A DNA stretch of 64,000 bases, from positions 3,560,155-3,624,154 of the forward strand of contig WNKI01000003.1 in NCBI GenBank assembly GCA_015350385.1, written 5' to 3'. Shown piece by piece: positions 1 through 10,830 of this stretch (position 1 is the stretch's first letter; every line of letters starts with the position of its first letter). The DNA is from Aculops lycopersici (taxonomy: Eukaryota > Arthropoda > Arachnida > Trombidiformes > Eriophyidae). The position numbers and the translations under genes were made by a program. The notes under the pieces are model-generated. The model worked only from the letters and a program-made list of their open reading frames with translations. It was not told the DNA's origin and searched no databases.

Positions 1-774
1 AGCCTCAATAGGGACAACACACGATTGGTCTACAATTATCTGGTATCCTCACTGATCAAAGATGCTTTACAGGAAGAGCTAAGTAGAGAAGTGGATAAAG
101 TTCGGAGGATAGCTGGGGAGAAACCGATTTATCTCAGAGATGAGGATCAGTTATCTAGCGATGATCAAAACTATCAATTAGAAATATATTACCTAATAGT
201 TTTTCGTTCGAGCAATAACTTGACATTAGGACTAATGCTATCTCAACCGGGCGAGAAGGATCTACTACAAAAATGCGAACATTTTCTAACGAGCGACTCC
301 AGACTTGGTGTTGTACCTCTTGCCTCTCTGGCTCAATCAGTTGGCCAAAACTTTATTAGGGCAAACGCCCCTGGCGGAAGTGGCGGCGCTGTTGGTGGAC
401 AATCTCAGGCTTCGGCGGAGTTGCGCCGTGCCAGCTCAGGAGTGAAAGTGCCAAGTGATCTCAAGTACATTGTGATGAACAAAATTGAAGCATCCATCTC
501 CCTAGACTCCATGCTGCTGGCTGGCATTGAGTCGACAAACAATCGACGCTTTAGACTTATGAGATACCTGACTGAAATTGAACCCGATTTGGCGGAAATT
601 GAACGACAGACTGGCTCGCGGGTGGAGGAGTTCTTTGCCAAAACGTCGAGTGACTCTTGGTTGACTGTAACAAATAGCCCGTTCAAGAGTATATATTCGA
701 CCAACAAAGTGCGGAATTCAAGTCTAAGTGAGGCGCAGCAGACGGCCAACAATCTAAAGATCTTGTTGACGTGA
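1..774 (+). CDS. 3' end of an unrecognised gene (partial, enters from left edge)
   Basis: The frame is open from base 1 and ends at a TGA at 772-774. The only early start-like codon is a TTG at 25, so this is the C-terminal part (about 257 residues) of a longer protein whose start lies outside the window. The visible part is mostly helical and polar. It has a Gly/Ala/Ser-rich linker (about residues 118-140), then a second charged helical block with a Glu-rich stretch. No signal peptide, membrane segment or catalytic motif is visible. A poly(A) signal AATAAA follows at 784-789, ten bases after the stop, which supports a real 3' end. I do not recognise the family and assign no function. Confidence 0.6.
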   Translation, partial: SLNRDNTRLVYNYLVSSLIKDALQEELSREVDKVRRIAGEKPIYLRDEDQLSSDDQNYQLEIYYLIVFRSSNNLTLGLMLSQPGEKDLLQKCEHFLTSDSRLGVVPLASLAQSVGQNFIRANAPGGSGGAVGGQSQASAELRRASSGVKVPSDLKYIVMNKIEASISLDSMLLAGIESTNNRRFRLMRYLTEIEPDLAEIERQTGSRVEEFFAKTSSDSWLTVTNSPFKSIYSTNKVRNSSLSEAQQTANNLKILLT

Positions 775-783
775 CAAAAATGC

Positions 784-789
784 AATAAA
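784..789 (+). terminator. Poly(A) signal of the left-edge gene
   Basis: AATAAA ten bases downstream of the TGA stop at 772-774, in the expected orientation. Confidence 0.6.
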
Positions 790-2556
790 ATTAGCTGACC
801 AGTCAAACTACATTTTACCTGACGAGATAACCTAATCAAAGGACATGAGCCCGACAAAAAGATTCCGTTTTTCAAGTCAATCTCATCTCTCAGTACTCGA
901 GCATTCATATCAACACCATAGATTAGATTTGTTGTCAGTTCATCGACTCTAAAACAGATATGCCATGAAATGTAACAATCTTCAGAATCATACGTATATA
1001 TATTTATTAGTATGAAGTTGAGAAACTATTTGGTTCAAGGTAGTTTATGAGTTGAGTTCGTTATGTCTCGGTTAGTTAGTTATGTCTCGATATTGTGTTT
1101 CGAATTAGATTTGAGCTAACAATATATTGGTGATCGAGATTGTAATTGAGAGAAATCCACTGACCAACTGTTGGCATCGAGATTCTCTACGAGCACATCA
1201 AATTGATTAAAGGAGTATCAAGTGAAAAGACTGACAGTTACAAGTTTCTCATAAAGTTGGTAAAGTGAAGGTTAAGCTGATAATAAAGTTGGCCAACCGA
1301 GGGGATAATCTAGAGAGTTTGCCAGCAAGTGGTCCGCGCTAGAGTGGTTGGTGCGAAGCTGCATAATCATCACAACGCAGCGACGACCACTTGTCTCCGC
1401 TTCCGGAAAGATTACTCACCTTTCGCCGAGAAGCAAATTGATTGACTTTGAGAAAAAGGAGGAGGAGGAGAAGCAGTTGGTTAAAACGAGTTCTTCTGTT
1501 TTAATCAACTGGTTAACTTGTGATTATGCCTACTTGGTCTGAAGTTGATTGCGCGATACCCACTTGTTTGTTAACAAAATCAAGCACAGTGAAAATGGCG
1601 GACATGAATTCATAACTAAGTTCCCAGCATTGGATTGGCCAGATTTTGAAGACTGACTTGCTATTATTTTTGCCCTTTAGTTGTTGGTTTTCACAACATG
1701 ATGTTCCGGTTTCATCACGAAACTTTGGCCACCAAATTTAAACTGAACTTGTGGCAATTTGTTGAGATCACAGTCGGGAAACAGAAATGTCCAATTGAAA
1801 TCAGTCTGCTTCTGCTACCGACCAAGAGCCGAGTTCAATTTTCCTATTCCGTAGCCTGGACCCTGAATGTTATCTTCATTTACTGTAATTATCTTGGCTT
1901 CACATCCATTCTCGCAAACTGTAACTTGAGGGGTAGTATTCTGTGTCCATTACGATCAATTTTAATGTTCGCATCATCCACTTGAATTTGCCAAGACTGA
2001 TCCTTTAAACTTGGTAGGTCAGCTTCTAAATAGAGTTTGATTAAGACCACCAGTACAGTGTTGAGTATTCACAGAACCGAAAACAATCTCTGTTTTGAAG
2101 TGTAATTATGCTTTTCCCCAGCCAATAGATTATCATCTATGACCTTGAGCAACAAGTTGTCAACACCTTTCGCTCTTGGTCATCGTGTCGACCAAGAGCG
2201 AAAGGTGGTGACAAAATTCGAGCGACATGTTATTTCAATAGCTTTGTTTCGTTTTTGAAGGATAAAAGTAGAGACGATCAAACATTAGGATTGATTTGCA
2301 AAGATTATTTCTCCGCCGCTACTCGCCTAGATCAACAGGTGGATTATGGCGTTATATCATTGCATATTCATTCACTTAAAAATAGCCGCAAAATCAATAA
2401 GTTAATCTACCAAATTAGAATCACAAACTGAACGCATGCACACAAAAGGTTAAGTAGGAACGTGAGAGACTATTAATTTTTCAGATCAAAGCCCAATAAG
2501 TCGATTGGGTTGATCTCGTTTGTCGTACAAGCAATTGAAATCTAGACAACTAACAT
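790..2556. other. Intergenic, no supported gene
   Basis: The open frames here (for example 1348-1542 and 1698-1985 on the plus strand) are short, of random composition and without recognisable domains. The one structured element is a 25-bp inverted repeat at 2157-2214, listed separately. Confidence 0.5.
2157..2214. repeat. Near-perfect 25-bp inverted repeat (hairpin)
   Basis: Arms at 2157-2181 and 2190-2214 are reverse complements with a single mismatch. The inner 18 bp (2164-2181 against 2190-2207) are perfect and enclose the 8-base loop ATCGTGTC. An arm this long with so short a loop would fold into a very stable hairpin on either strand. It could be a small-RNA precursor, a fold-back element or a cruciform; the sequence does not decide between them. 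The loop is shorter than in most animal microRNA precursors. Confidence 0.6.
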
Positions 2557-3583
2557 TTAGTATCCGCCAGCCTGTTTGTAGGACCCATGGTGTCTATTTC
2601 CGTTTCCGGCTCCATAGTGGGCGCCAGCTCCGTTCTGGTGGTGGTTGTGGTTGTTGTTGTACTGGTTTTGATGGTGTCCGTTTCCGTTTCCGTTTCCGTA
2701 AGCTGCGCCGCTTGAGGCACCGAATCCCGTGTTTGATTTGCTGTGGTGGTATTGGTTGTGGTGCTGGCGATGATTGTTGTATCTTGGTCCCTGGTTGCCG
2801 TAAGCGGCGTTGCTGTTGTATCCACCATTGTTTCTATATCCATTACCGTGGCCGCCATAGCTAGCTGGAGCTAGAGCTACAACCTTGACTGGACGCATAC
2901 CGTAATGGGTCTTTGGGGCACAGTGAGATCCGTAGCAAGGAGCGGATCTTGGGTAGTGTTGACGACGTGGGTGCTGGGTCACTGGTGGAGCTGGGGCGTG
3001 GCGAGCGTAGCCCTTGTAGGTGTAAAGTCCATGGCCGCCATAGATGGCTGGTCTAACTTGGTAGCTGTGGTATGGGCCATAAGCTGAGTTGCGGCCGGCC
3101 TTGTTGTTTCCATAGCCGTTGTTGAGGTAGTTTCCATTGTTACTGTGTGAGCTCATTGCATTTCCGTGGTGGTTGTTTCCATATCCATATCCCCTTCCAC
3201 TTCCATAAGCCGAGCCGCATCTTTGGCCACCACAGCCTGAGCCATATCCACTTCCGGAGGCCGAGGCATAGTTGTTTTGGTGGTGGTTGTTGTTGTTGTT
3301 GTTCTCGTTGTAGCCCTCGATGTAGCGGCCGTTGTAATTACCTGCGGAGGCAACTGACAGGACACAAGCGATCACTACACAGGCAGTGGTTGTTGCAATC
3401 TACAGGTAGTTGCGTGTTTGTTGTGTGTTGAGCGTTTTGAAAATATGTTAATTAATTAGCTTCGATGATTGGACTTTTCATGAGAAATGATTTGCTAATT
3501 TATTCTTTGGGTTTCAGGTTTATATTCAAAGTTATTCGAAGTATACTTTTGCTTGAACTTGTACTTACCATAAAAGACTTCAT
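2557..3583 (-). CDS. Secreted Gly/Asn/His/Tyr-rich protein (cuticle- or silk-like)
   Basis: Two coding exons are visible. Exon 1 is 15 bases (3569-3583, encoding MKSFM) and ends at a GTAAGT donor. Exon 2 (2557-3399) begins after a TGTAG acceptor. The join is phase 0 and completes a signal peptide, MKSFMIATTACVVIACVLSV, which neither exon makes alone. The mature chain (about 260 residues) is low complexity: GYG and GNGNG repeats, poly-Asn, many His and Tyr, and a central Pro/Arg-rich part with two Cys in a CYGSHC context. This composition is typical of arthropod structural cuticle, eggshell or silk proteins, but no chitin-binding R&R motif is seen, so the exact role is open. A TATAAAAG box lies at 3732-3739. 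Minus-strand neighbours are not close enough to suggest co-transcription. Confidence 0.75.
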
Positions 3584-3731
3584 GTTTGATTGTTTATCCC
3601 TCTTTGTTGGTTATAGAATGGTAGGCCTTCGTGAAATTTGAAAGCTTCTGGAATGTTTCAATAAGGTTCTATCTAGAGGACACCGGCAGTTTCAAAGCTC
3701 AACTGATCATCATTTTAAAATCACTCTACTC

Positions 3732-3739
3732 CTTTTATA
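3732..3739 (-). promoter_or_regulatory. TATA box of the Gly/Asn-rich secreted gene
   Basis: Read on the minus strand this is TATAAAAG, about 150 bases upstream of the ATG at 3583. That leaves a short 5' leader. A strong TATA box is common for highly expressed structural secreted genes. Confidence 0.5.
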
Positions 3740-3743
3740 CCGA

Positions 3744-3746
<3 letters not shown>

Positions 3747-3778
<32 letters not shown>
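3747..3778. repeat. (AT)n microsatellite
   Basis: Sixteen uninterrupted AT units just upstream of the TATA box of the secreted structural gene. Confidence 0.9.
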
Positions 3779-3781
<3 letters not shown>

Positions 3782-6546
3782 AGTGTTTAGCAGCTAGTTA
3801 GTTAAAGTATCGCATGTCTATGTGTCTATGCGTATGCGCGCGCGACATTGGCAAGTTATTTAGCAAGCTCAATAGCTGACAAGCCAGAGGTAAGACAAGC
3901 TGCAGGTAGCAAGTTGAGGCATAACTACTCGGCGAGCAGGAGGTGGAACCAGCGCGCGAGTCCCTTTAGATTAAACGGCAAATACTGACCATAGTATGGT
4001 GAAGTTTGCGTTTAGTTAGGAGTTAGAGAGAGCAAAGGAAATGGAAGCAACAACAAGGCAAACGATTAGGATGACGACAGAAATAATCTCGCGGCCATTT
4101 TACGAGGAGAGAAGGTGAAAGTTAGCCAACTGCTGATAAAGAGATAGACTTTTTCTTTTTGTACAGGAGTGGTCTGGTGAGCAAGCGAGCAAGCCGAGCA
4201 GCTTACCCACGAGCAACAAGACATCTAGGCGACTACATGGTGGCTAGGTATTCGGGGGTTGGGGGAAAGTGGTGGACAGTTGGGGATATGAAGACGACCA
4301 TACTAAAAGACATATTGTTGTTGTCGTCTATCGGGCTAGTTATTAGCGGCCACTTGTTGCCATTCTTACTTAGTAGCTAGTATCTGCAGACCAATGTAGC
4401 CAACGACAACAACAACTTGATCTGCCACTTGTCGTATAGTTTAAGACATAGTTTGGGAGAAAAGCTAGATACGATAGGGATCGCTGTTGTCTAGCCAACC
4501 GCGAACCAGTCGTTGAGTCCAAGGCGGACAGAGGAGTCGAGGTGAGTGGTGGCATGGGAATCAACTGGTTGCAAAGCGATTCACTTATCCGCTCCTTCTT
4601 CATGTCCTCACTCTACTCCCTTAATTATTCACCTTAAATTCCTCTACTTTCACACTTGATATTCAATAAACACTTCCTCCGCTTCTCTACTCCTAGTCTT
4701 ACCAATCCTTTTGGGTTATATGGATCCACTTGCTTGGCTGACGTTGACGACAAGGATGACGAGACTCCCTCTCTCTCTTTCTCTCGCTCGCTTGACTCAA
4801 CCAATTTATCAAGTCCAGCTGGACGATGACGATTATTTGCCTCAAATCCAGAGGTGGATTTTAAGTTGAACTGACGAATGACACTACCCAATTTGGAAGG
4901 GAGACTAGAGACTAGATGAAATTTCAAACGCCAGCCTAAAATGAGAGCCAACAGGTTGTCGCTCATGATTTTTTAATCGGCACCATCAATGTCCTCGTCG
5001 ATTCCGTCATTTCCGATTAAGATAAACAAAGCCAACAACTCGCAACTAGGAGATTGGTAATCGGATAGTTGCGGCAAGCTTGGCACCAAAATGACAATTA
5101 ATAATTCAATGTCAATCAAAAAAAGTAAACACACTTTAAAGTACTGTAAGTCATCTGACTTTTTTCTCCCACTCTCCCAATCGACATCTCACTGGTTAGT
5201 CGAGTTAGTAAATCAGATAGCTACAATTTTTGGGCTTGGCTGTATTATCGCTACCAAGTTCAACGAATACACCTACAATACAACCATCTGATACCATATG
5301 ATGGATGAGTATTTGTATGCATTTGGACTCATTGGTTTTCTTGCTCCATTTGTATATTTGGCTTAAATCTCAATAAGAATCAATTTAAAAATTCAACAAT
5401 AAATCCAAGTCTCCTGTTTTCTAAATACAGTAGAGAAAAAAGTGCGGCGAAAGTTCAAAGATGAGAGACTAGAGATAATCACTCTGGTGGGGTGATGACT
5501 ACACGTTGTCGACGGCTTTTATTTTGTTCTTCTGAATCAAATCTAGATGCAACTCCAAGACCTTGGACAAGAAACTTGCCTTACCTTTAGCTAAAGAACC
5601 ACAACATTGTATCCTATTCCGAGAGCTCATCCACTCTCTTTCTGTCGCGTCGCGTTGCTCATGCTTTTAGATTCAGAAACGAGAAAGAGAGTACCAAGCG
5701 CTTGTCGGTGTTGTAATTATAAAGTGCTCGCCGATCTCGCCATAGAGCTTACATCCTGAAGCAGAATTGCTCTTCTTCCCTCGCGTTGCAAGCGAAACTT
5801 TGCTTTCTATTGTAAGCAATTCAACTAAACTATCGCTAGGCGCAAGCTCGACGCTCACCTACAAGCGCCACTGCCATTCGTCTATCGCGCCAGATGATGT
5901 TTTAAGTCTTTCGAAAGTCTATTGTTATTACAGTTGCTGATTGTCTCGCGCCAATTTGTTGACTATAATCTCAGTCTCTTAGTCTTAAGCGCGAAGTTTT
6001 CAAAAATCAAAGCGTGAATTTGCACAGATTTAAACTGTGAATTGGAGCCTCCAGTTGTTGGGTCTCTACAAATTCAACTTCGCGAGAGGCTCACTCGCCA
6101 TCTTGATACACTTCCAGTCGCTAGAGAGTTAAATCTCGCATCCGACTGCCTGACTGACATAATGAGTCCAAGCAACGATTAGCCAACTTGACGTTTGTTG
6201 GTACGTTACTATGGTGAGCTAAGCTCTAAGTTCTCCACCTCATTCCTCTCACTTGCGTAAGATTTCACTTGTCTCGAGAGCGTTTTAACTTTCGCCTTAG
6301 CCTTTGGCTAGTTCACATTTCGACAGTAACAACAACATCAGCAGCGGCAGTAGCAACAACAACAGCTGAAAGACTGACGAAAACATTGAACGTTGAAAGG
6401 TAATAGATGAGATCGCCACATGAACACTTTCATTAGCATACATTTCGCAACAAAAAGAGCAACTACGACACACCAGCAACACAGTTACACTTATTGGAGG
6501 TGAATTTATTGAACAGGTTAATTAATGTTCATTTGATACAAACTTG
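3779..6546. other. Intergenic, no supported gene
   Basis: Several open frames of 60-110 codons exist on both strands (for example 4159-4380 plus, 4634-4966 minus, 5091-5291 plus). They are unrelated to any family I recognise and mostly start at non-ATG codons. The sequence is rich in CAACAA and simple CT/GA runs. It may include the promoter and 5' leader of the small membrane-protein gene that begins at 6547. Confidence 0.45.
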
Positions 6547-7341
6547 ATGGCTCTATTCCAGTCGCCAGCTTGTACATCACTGTAAGTTTTCCTCCCAACC
6601 CTCCTTTTAGTAGTTATGTTATTTTCCCTACTATTTCTCCCTACTCGACCACCGCTATAGCTTGCTTTCTCAGTAATTCAAGGATCTTTCAAATAAGGAA
6701 ATAAACTCCCTCTTTTTCACTCACAGCTAACAAGCAATCTCTTCAACTGTTTCCAAACTAACTGCTCAACTTAAAACCTGAAATTGAAATCAAACTCCAT
6801 CATCGTTATCATAAATAAACTAGCGATGTCGACCCCGCAAGTCAGTTGAACAATACATTTAGATTAGCCGAATTGACCAACCAATATCACAGACAACAAA
6901 CTTTGCCAACCGGAAGACACAGTAGTCCCTTTACGCAAGTCATTTGGATAACCTTTTGGTAAGCTAATCAATTACCTGCCCACCTGCCCCATTCTATGCC
7001 GCGGTCAGTTCAGTGTCACAATACAACTCCACACTAAGGGCTGCTAATAATTATATGATTACTGTTATAAATAATATATGAGTTGCCAACTTATATACTA
7101 AGCAAAAGGAGAAAAAATAACGAGATAAAGAGAAATACTAACTCATTTGCTCAGGTTCATCATTCTCATAGTGGTCGCCTATCCGGTGGCGCTTATATCC
7201 GGAATACTCTACGCTCTTCTAAATCCGTTTAGTCTGTTCACCTGTTGCGAACCGTCGATGCAGTTGCTCTTGGCACTACTTAACTATCCGCTGACTTGCG
7301 CAAGAAATGTGGTCGAGGCGAAGCAGTTAATAGTCATGTGA
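6547..7341 (+). CDS. Small two-exon hydrophobic membrane protein (about 73 aa)
   Basis: Exon 2 opens right after a TTTGCTCAG acceptor (first base 7155) and runs to a TGA at 7339-7341. Exon 1 (6547-6581) starts at an ATG and ends at a GTAAGT donor. The join is phase 2 and restores a Leu codon, giving MALFQSPACTSLF followed by a strongly hydrophobic stretch (about residues 12-35). Next come a Cys-Cys pair in an FTCCEP context, a second hydrophobic helix, and a polar tail with an LTCARN motif. The layout resembles a small, uncharacterised arthropod membrane-protein family with one or two helices and conserved CEP and C.xN positions; that comparison is from memory and tentative. The intron (6582-7154, 573 bp) is GT-AG. 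Function unknown. A further upstream non-coding exon is possible. Confidence 0.55.
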
Positions 7342-7920
7342 GCAGACGTTCACTGGATACTATACTAAATTAAATTACTACCACAAGCTAGGCAGGTAAT
7401 GAAGAGCAAAAGGATGGTCTGTTTGTGCAATCATTGCATCCCAGTCCACAAGTTGTTGGTGTTGTTTTGGGAAGTGATGCGACAACTCAACGACTAGATA
7501 ATCGAATCCAGTTAACGCTCGCTCTCTCGAACACTTGATCATGGGCAGCAACAACAGGTTGTTCTAGTCGCCACTAGGTGTTAGTCCAAGGCACCTGAGA
7601 TACTTGGGTGACGCTTTTAATCGTGGTTCAAGCTCATAAAACATGTCGCCTCTCACAGAGCACTAGACATTTGGCGATTCTATGAACTAGTGGAGCACCC
7701 TGTTCGACTAGCTAAATGGCCCGGTTGGTACTCTTCGTCAACTTGATCGCAGGTGCGAAGGAACAGGCACAATTTTTAGGTCTCGGAGGCTTGAACTTGA
7801 ACTCCGGTTCGACGCGATCGAAAGCCATTCGCTTCTAACTAAGTTTACTGACCAATATATTAGGAATTATACAAAAATAGTAGGATAAACTACAATTGTT
7901 CTCCCACCCTGTAAATCACA
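7342..7920. other. Intergenic, upstream of the trypsin-like gene
   Basis: No open frame of interest. Contains the presumed promoter of the protease at 7921; no clear TATA box was identified. Confidence 0.4.
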
Positions 7921-9195
7921 ATGGAGTTCAAGTTTCGGATCTCGATCTATTCCCACGTTGATCTCAGGTTACCCCCTTATCTAGTCGTCTTGATATTTAT
8001 CCTTACGCTAGCCAACGGTGTACATGATGTGAAATCAATAAACTCACTTAGAAATGAAGAACTAGATAATGTAGACCCATCAAGTAAGATGAGACACAAC
8101 GAGGCAGATTACATAGACGTCTATTATAACACTAACGAGTTCATGAGTTATCTAGATACGAAGAATGGATTCAAGTATAACTTAACCTCTAGCGACAGCC
8201 AAATATTACATGTCCATTTCGACTCTGACCTAGGCGAAGATTTCCAAAGGGGAAAAAATGAAACCTTTGCCTCGAACACTTCCGAGCGGCAATGGTCAAC
8301 AAATCCCAGGACAACAAAAGTCGACGAATGGGCTCTGAATGCCACAAAGACCAGTAGGTCCGGTGACGCAATTAGTTGTGGAGAAGCAAATCCAAATGGT
8401 AAGAGCACCAGCGAGCGGCTTGATAGAATTATCGGTGGAAGTAAGACGGAACCAGGCGAGTTTCCGTTTCAAGTTCGCCTCAACATCCGGTCGCGTCGTG
8501 GCTCAGGCATCTGTGGTGGAGTTTTGATTGATAATCAGCACCTGTTGACTGCAGCTCACTGCGTAACGACTTGCCTAAACACGAGAACTACAATTACCCT
8601 AGAGAAGTCAAGTGTCAATGTTACCCTCGGCGACCATTCGATCAAGTCAAACGATGGAGAAGTTGAGGTTGATATTGATTACATCAGAGCTCATGAACGC
8701 TACGATGCTTGCAACTTCATCCACAATAACGAAGACATTGCCATCATCAAACTCACGGAACCAATTGACTACAGATTCACCATTGACGGTTATGGTAGCA
8801 TCAATCGGCCATGTATGCCAAAATCATCATTAGTTGCCTATAAAGAAGGTGAGCGTGTTATAGTCTCTGGGTGGGGGGTTATAAGTGAAAATCAAAGGCA
8901 ACTATCTAACATCCTCCGATTTGTACAAGTTGAGGTAGTAAATACCAAGTCTTGCCAAAGGGTTTACAGGGGACGAGTGACGGAAACGGGTCATGTTTGT
9001 GCTGGCATGCAATTTGGAGGCAAAGATTCTTGTCAGGGTGATTCTGGTGGACCATTAGTTCGAGTTGTTGAAAATAATCGTTATGAGCTGGTTGGTATAG
9101 TATCATTCGGATATGGATGCGCTCAGGCTGGATCTCCAGGTGTCTACACAAGGGTTGCCAACTATTTAGATTGGATTAAAGCCAACAAGTCTTAG
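7921..9195 (+). CDS. Trypsin-like serine protease (S1A), secreted zymogen
   Basis: The 424-residue chain starts at an ATG. A hydrophobic N-terminal segment (about residues 19-34) acts as signal peptide or signal anchor. It is followed by an acidic, Asn-glycosylation-rich pro-region of about 130 residues. The activation site is around residue 168 (R-IIGG), then a full chymotrypsin-fold domain. The catalytic triad is visible: His in AAHC (about 212), Asp in NEDIAIIKL (about 271) and Ser in GDSGGP (about 374). Asp in KDSCQGDSGGP (S1 pocket) predicts cleavage after Arg or Lys. No clip, CUB or LDL domain is seen in the pro-region, so it is not a classic clip-domain cascade protease. It is intron-free here. 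A poly(A) signal lies at 9271-9276. Substrate unknown; digestion, development or immunity are all possible. Confidence 0.92.
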   Translation: MEFKFRISIYSHVDLRLPPYLVVLIFILTLANGVHDVKSINSLRNEELDNVDPSSKMRHNEADYIDVYYNTNEFMSYLDTKNGFKYNLTSSDSQILHVHFDSDLGEDFQRGKNETFASNTSERQWSTNPRTTKVDEWALNATKTSRSGDAISCGEANPNGKSTSERLDRIIGGSKTEPGEFPFQVRLNIRSRRGSGICGGVLIDNQHLLTAAHCVTTCLNTRTTITLEKSSVNVTLGDHSIKSNDGEVEVDIDYIRAHERYDACNFIHNNEDIAIIKLTEPIDYRFTIDGYGSINRPCMPKSSLVAYKEGERVIVSGWGVISENQRQLSNILRFVQVEVVNTKSCQRVYRGRVTETGHVCAGMQFGGKDSCQGDSGGPLVRVVENNRYELVGIVSFGYGCAQAGSPGVYTRVANYLDWIKANKS

Positions 9196-9270
9196 CGTAT
9201 GCATGAGATATGGTATTCATACATCATGATGGAATATGGTTAATGATGGAATATGAGAAATAGTACAAAT

Positions 9271-9276
9271 AATAAA
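9271..9276 (+). terminator. Poly(A) signal of the trypsin-like gene
   Basis: AATAAA 76 bases after the TAG stop of the protease. Confidence 0.6.
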
Positions 9277-9581
9277 CAAAATTGATTAAATTTTCTATTT
9301 AGATGAAAGAAAACAGATAATCGTTTCGTATGTACTGAGGTAAAAAGAATTGCACATTTAAATTTCGCGCCCGATATGCACGTTGGACCGGCCATTCGTT
9401 CATCATGCATCCAGTGAATCTGCGGAAATGTGCCGCTATTTCTAGGTGTCAACCACGAGTTGAGTTGTTTATGTTAATCCATATATTGATTACAAGAACA
9501 TTTCTTCGATAATAGAACTAATTAGCATTCAAAAACCTATTATATCATTAACAGGACACTTAGCACATACCATCAAGCATC

Positions 9582-10742
9582 ATGGCTACTATGCACGTGC
9601 CCACATTCATTGTCTTGTCCCCAGTGGAGCAATGCGAACAACTGGAAAACTACTTGAAAGAGCTTGACCCAAGTCTATCGTTTACTGCGGTTGATAGGCT
9701 ATTGTTTGCTTCTAATCTGAAAGAGGTGGTGTCAGCTCTTGGCATCGTGCAAACCCTGACAAAAGAGGCAGATGTCGAATCTGTGCTAAACTCGGTTGTC
9801 ACCCTACTATTTGAGCTACCATTGAATCAAGAGGAGAATAAGACCCTCATAACCACTTTCGCATCAAATCTTGCCGACTCGACTAATGATAAGCTGGCCT
9901 CCGTGGGCCTTCGAGTTGTCAAGAATCTCCACGATGGCTTGTTTGAGAGCCTAGACCTACAATATGTCACCTACATGGCCATGGTGAAGCTAGCATGTAG
10001 AGCAAGGAAGTTAGCAGAGGTATTTAACAACCTAGAAAGTATTAAGAAGAAATATCCAGTTGAGAAGATTGGACTAGAGAAGGCACAGAATTTATATCGT
10101 CTACTCAATACAAGTGCTCTAGATTGCGGCAAAGGCGAGCTGGCCTCTCAGGTGATGATAGAATTATTGAGTACCTATACCGAGGATAATGCATCGCAAG
10201 CTGAAAAGGATGCTGTCACCTGTATCACATCCTCCCTGAAAGATCCAAATACCTTCCTGATGGACCATCTACTGACTCTGAAGCCTGTATTGTTCCTGGA
10301 GGGAAAGCCAATCTTTGATCTATTGACCATATTTGTCAGTGAAAAACTTCAAAATTACATTGATTTCTACAACAAACACAAGCAGTTTGTCGAATCACTC
10401 GGACTAAACCACGAGCAAAATCTACAGAAGATGCGCCTCCTTACATTCATGCAAATGGCCGAGGGCCAGAAAGAGATCAGTTACGACACTATCAAAGATG
10501 AGCTCAAGGTTAGCCAAGACGAGGTAGAGCCATTCGTATTCGATGTTTTAAGAACGCAGCTAGTTAGGGCAAAAATAGACCAACTTAATAAGAAAGTTCT
10601 AGTTCAGTCAACGATGCATAGGACATTTGGTAGACCCCAGTGGGAACAATTGAGGAGTGTTTTGAGCAGTTGGAAGGATAACTTTGCCCATGTAGAAAAG
10701 ACTGTGAGAATGTACATGGCCCAGAATAAAGTTCACGGTTAG
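9582..10742 (+). CDS. eIF3m: Eukaryotic translation initiation factor 3 subunit M
   Basis: The 386-residue protein is close to the usual length of eIF3m (about 370-390). It is a PCI-domain subunit of the eIF3 complex, which scaffolds the 43S pre-initiation complex on the small ribosomal subunit. The sequence has the helical-repeat N-terminal half. The C-terminal PCI winged helix (about residues 290-360) contains KMRLLTFMQMAE, ISYDTIKDEL and the conserved VQSTMHRTFGRPQW. The ATG at 9582 fits the family start, and a second Met (MHVP) follows three codons later. It is a single exon. The next gene, Rpn7, is convergent and its stop lies only 88 bases away, so their 3' UTRs probably overlap. An AATAAA on this strand sits inside the Rpn7 coding region near 10985. 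Confidence 0.95.
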   Translation: MATMHVPTFIVLSPVEQCEQLENYLKELDPSLSFTAVDRLLFASNLKEVVSALGIVQTLTKEADVESVLNSVVTLLFELPLNQEENKTLITTFASNLADSTNDKLASVGLRVVKNLHDGLFESLDLQYVTYMAMVKLACRARKLAEVFNNLESIKKKYPVEKIGLEKAQNLYRLLNTSALDCGKGELASQVMIELLSTYTEDNASQAEKDAVTCITSSLKDPNTFLMDHLLTLKPVLFLEGKPIFDLLTIFVSEKLQNYIDFYNKHKQFVESLGLNHEQNLQKMRLLTFMQMAEGQKEISYDTIKDELKVSQDEVEPFVFDVLRTQLVRAKIDQLNKKVLVQSTMHRTFGRPQWEQLRSVLSSWKDNFAHVEKTVRMYMAQNKVHG

Positions 10743-10802
10743 TAGAATGAATGACTAACTGTCATGAAAATGAAATTCCTTGAAAGTTCTTTTTCTCTCT
10801 TG

Positions 10803-10808
10803 TTTATT
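10803..10808 (-). terminator. Poly(A) signal of the Rpn7 gene
   Basis: AATAAA on the minus strand, 23 bases past the Rpn7 stop, within the short gap to eIF3m. Confidence 0.55.
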
Positions 10809-10830
10809 AGAAATTATGACCGCAGTCTTC

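Noticed and set aside
2550..3365. Minus- and plus-strand frames rich in Thr or Arg/Cys over the Gly/Asn-rich gene
   Set aside because: They are frame shadows of a repetitive coding sequence.
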